This document shows positions 4,719 to 5,724 of a stretch of DNA of 5,724 nucleotides, piece after piece. A program made the translations under genes and the position numbers. Below the pieces are notes generated by a model. It saw only the letters and a list, made by a program, of their open reading frames with translations. It did no database searches and had not been told where the DNA came from. Position 1 is the first letter of the stretch; each line of letters opens with the position of its first letter. The stretch comes from CAWUIO01 sp963922455 (lineage in GTDB: Bacteria > Bacteroidota > Bacteroidia > Cytophagales > Microscillaceae): NCBI GenBank assembly GCA_963922455.1, contig CAWUIO010000203.1:1-5724 (forward strand), in the 5' to 3' direction.

Positions 4719-5489
4719 ATGATAACTTGCCTAAATTGTGGTCATTCGTATGAAGGAAAATATTGTCCCAACTGTGGGCAAAAAGCAAATACCGGACCTC
4801 TCAACTGGCTTTTTTTGTGGCAGGATTTTCTGTACTTTCTGCATTATGACCGCAAATTACCCTTCACTATGTGGCAGTTAGTGACTAGGCCTGGATGGGC
4901 CATTCGCGAATTTCTCGAAGGCAAACGGATTATCTATTATAAACCGATCACCTTGATACTGATCATTGGGGGTGTCTATGGGCTTATACTCTATTCGTAT
5001 AAAATTAGCCCTACCAATCAGTTGGGGCAGATGATTTATCTGCTAAATGACCTGATTTATGTGGATGCTCTCGAGTTTCCGGGCTGGTTGTTAGAAAGCT
5101 ATGCTTGGATAGAGGTCTTGCTTTTTGTGCCCTTATTTACGATTGCCTCTTACTGGGCATTTGCCCAAGCGGGTTACAGCTTTTTGGACCACCTCATCTT
5201 AAACACCTATCTCTCGGGGCAAAGACTCTTAATTTCCACACTCGCATTTCCCTTGCTATACTCTTTCCAAGGAAGCAGTTATTTACTCTTGGTTGAAAGT
5301 TTTGTTAACCTCATTGAGGTTGGCTTTATGATGTGGGCTTATTTGACTTTTTTTAAAGGCTACAATAATTATAAAGGCGTTTTATTATTCCTGCTAACGA
5401 TTGCCCTAGTCTTTACCCAATTGCTCACTATCGAACTCATTTGGTATTTTTTTGTGGGTACAGCCAAAATTTTCATAAGCTTGGGGTAG
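4719..5489 (+). CDS. DUF3667 zinc-ribbon membrane protein
   Basis: This 256-residue protein begins with a zinc ribbon: Cys4, Cys7, Cys16 and Cys19 in CxxC-x8-CxxC spacing (CLNCGH...GKYCPNCGQK). A helical stretch with FHYD-like LHYDRKLPFT (41-50) follows, then the family signature TRPGWAIREFLEGKR (56-70) and a KPIT start to the first membrane segment (about 76-94). Further hydrophobic segments lie at about 129-149, 166-182, 188-211 and 219-245, giving around five spans. This order is that of DUF3667, an inner-membrane family of Bacteroidota without a known function. ATG 4719 is chosen because it puts the ribbon at the N-terminus. The frame stays open upstream to a TTG at 4617, but those 34 residues do not resemble the family. 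It appears monocistronic: the gene before it is on the other strand and no gene follows within 235 bp. No clean promoter match was found. Confidence 0.85.
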   Translation: MITCLNCGHSYEGKYCPNCGQKANTGPLNWLFLWQDFLYFLHYDRKLPFTMWQLVTRPGWAIREFLEGKRIIYYKPITLILIIGGVYGLILYSYKISPTNQLGQMIYLLNDLIYVDALEFPGWLLESYAWIEVLLFVPLFTIASYWAFAQAGYSFLDHLILNTYLSGQRLLISTLAFPLLYSFQGSSYLLLVESFVNLIEVGFMMWAYLTFFKGYNNYKGVLLFLLTIALVFTQLLTIELIWYFFVGTAKIFISLG

Positions 5490-5563
5490 GAAGAGGCTAG
5501 GTGTATCCTATTTAAAGGAAAGACAAAGTCCAGAGGCCAAAGAATTTCGCCACGGGCAAGAGT

Positions 5564-5577
5564 CTCACAATTGTGAG
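5564..5577. promoter_or_regulatory. 14-bp perfect palindrome
   Basis: CTCACAATTGTGAG is a perfect 14-bp palindrome without spacer, 75 bp after the DUF3667 stop. It has the size of a dimeric repressor or restriction-like recognition site. No gene is seen nearby downstream within the window, so its target is unknown. A chance palindrome cannot be excluded. Confidence 0.35.
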
Positions 5578-5587
5578 CGTTCTCAGT

Positions 5588-5622
5588 TCATCTCTCTTCT
5601 CTCATCTCTACTCTCTGCTCTC
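5588..5622 (+). repeat. TCTC-rich pyrimidine tract
   Basis: A low-complexity run built from TCTC and TCTT units, with only a few interrupting purines (5590, 5604, 5610, 5617), ends five bases before copy 2 of the 29-bp repeat. It codes for nothing recognisable. Such tracts are prone to slippage and can form triplex DNA. Confidence 0.55.
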
Positions 5623-5626
5623 GGAA

Positions 5627-5655
5627 GGCTTAGGGATAGAGCGGCCTGTTTGAGC
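5627..5655 (+). repeat. 29-bp dispersed repeat, copy 2
   Basis: This is the second copy of the element at 311-339, in the same orientation, with C in place of A at 5646. Here the right end extends to GAGCC, so GGCTT and GAGCC can close a 5-bp stem. What follows (5656-5724) differs from copy 1: a GC-rich CCGCCGCTGCCCGAGG stretch, then a purine-rich run to the window end with no recognisable gene. Confidence 0.65.
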
Positions 5656-5724
5656 CCGCCGCTGCCCGAGGGATGGCCGGAGACAATAGAAGGACAGACA
5701 ACGACCAGCGGACAAAGAAGTTAG

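Noticed and set aside
5570..5579. Resemblance of AATTGTGAGC to the E. coli lac operator
   Set aside because: Only the half-site agrees, the organism is not an enterobacterium, and no sugar operon is present. It is explained by the local palindrome.
1..5724. CRISPR array, rRNA or defence-system genes
   Set aside because: No regularly spaced direct repeats, rRNA-like sequence or recognisable nuclease, methylase or helicase genes were seen.

Overview
The window looks like a chromosomal stretch of a Bacteroidota bacterium. The reasons are: two protein families largely confined to that phylum (DUF4468 and the zinc-ribbon membrane family DUF3667); a match to the Bacteroides-type promoter (TTTG, 20 bp, TAnnTTTG) in front of the tRNA; starts without Shine-Dalgarno sequences; and a tRNA gene without an encoded CCA. 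Base composition is moderate. A Saprospira-like member is possible from the look of the intergenic repeats, but that is only an impression.

Layout. Bases 1-696 hold no convincing gene. They contain a 184-bp imperfect palindrome with a TAA on each side (MITE-like, 70-253), one copy of a 29-bp repeat (311-339), and a GC-rich block of competing inverted repeats (341-442). Next comes an exported OmpA-like domain protein (697-1260, +), converging with a patatin-like phospholipase (1269-2066, -) only 8 bp away. A tRNA-Ala(GGC) gene with its promoter (2148-2265, +) is divergent from the phospholipase. A tyrosine recombinase (2363-3487, +) starts 97 bp after the tRNA in the same direction, preceded by three copies of a TTTGGCG/CGCCAAA heptamer. 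An exported DUF4468 protein follows (3514-4062, with an open frame that touches the integrase stop), then a hairpin terminator over its stop codon, and a 78-residue protein of unknown function (4091-4327). On the minus strand at 4337-4525 is an antitoxin-like remnant with no ATG start and no toxin beside it. A DUF3667 zinc-ribbon membrane protein (4719-5489, +) follows. The window ends in a 14-bp palindrome, a pyrimidine tract and a second copy of the 29-bp repeat (5627-5655).

How the parts relate. The tRNA-integrase arrangement is the classic left end of an integrative element in which the tRNA 3' end is the attachment site. The integrase, the DUF4468 gene and the small gene would be its first genes, and the orphan antitoxin piece fits a decayed accessory region. 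No second copy of the tRNA 3' end is visible, so the other boundary, if it exists, lies outside the window. The OmpA-like, phospholipase and DUF3667 genes look like ordinary chromosomal genes with no shared pathway visible. I see no clearly new multi-gene system. The best leads are the MITE-like palindrome, the integrase/DUF4468 junction beside the tRNA, and the repeat present at both ends of the window.
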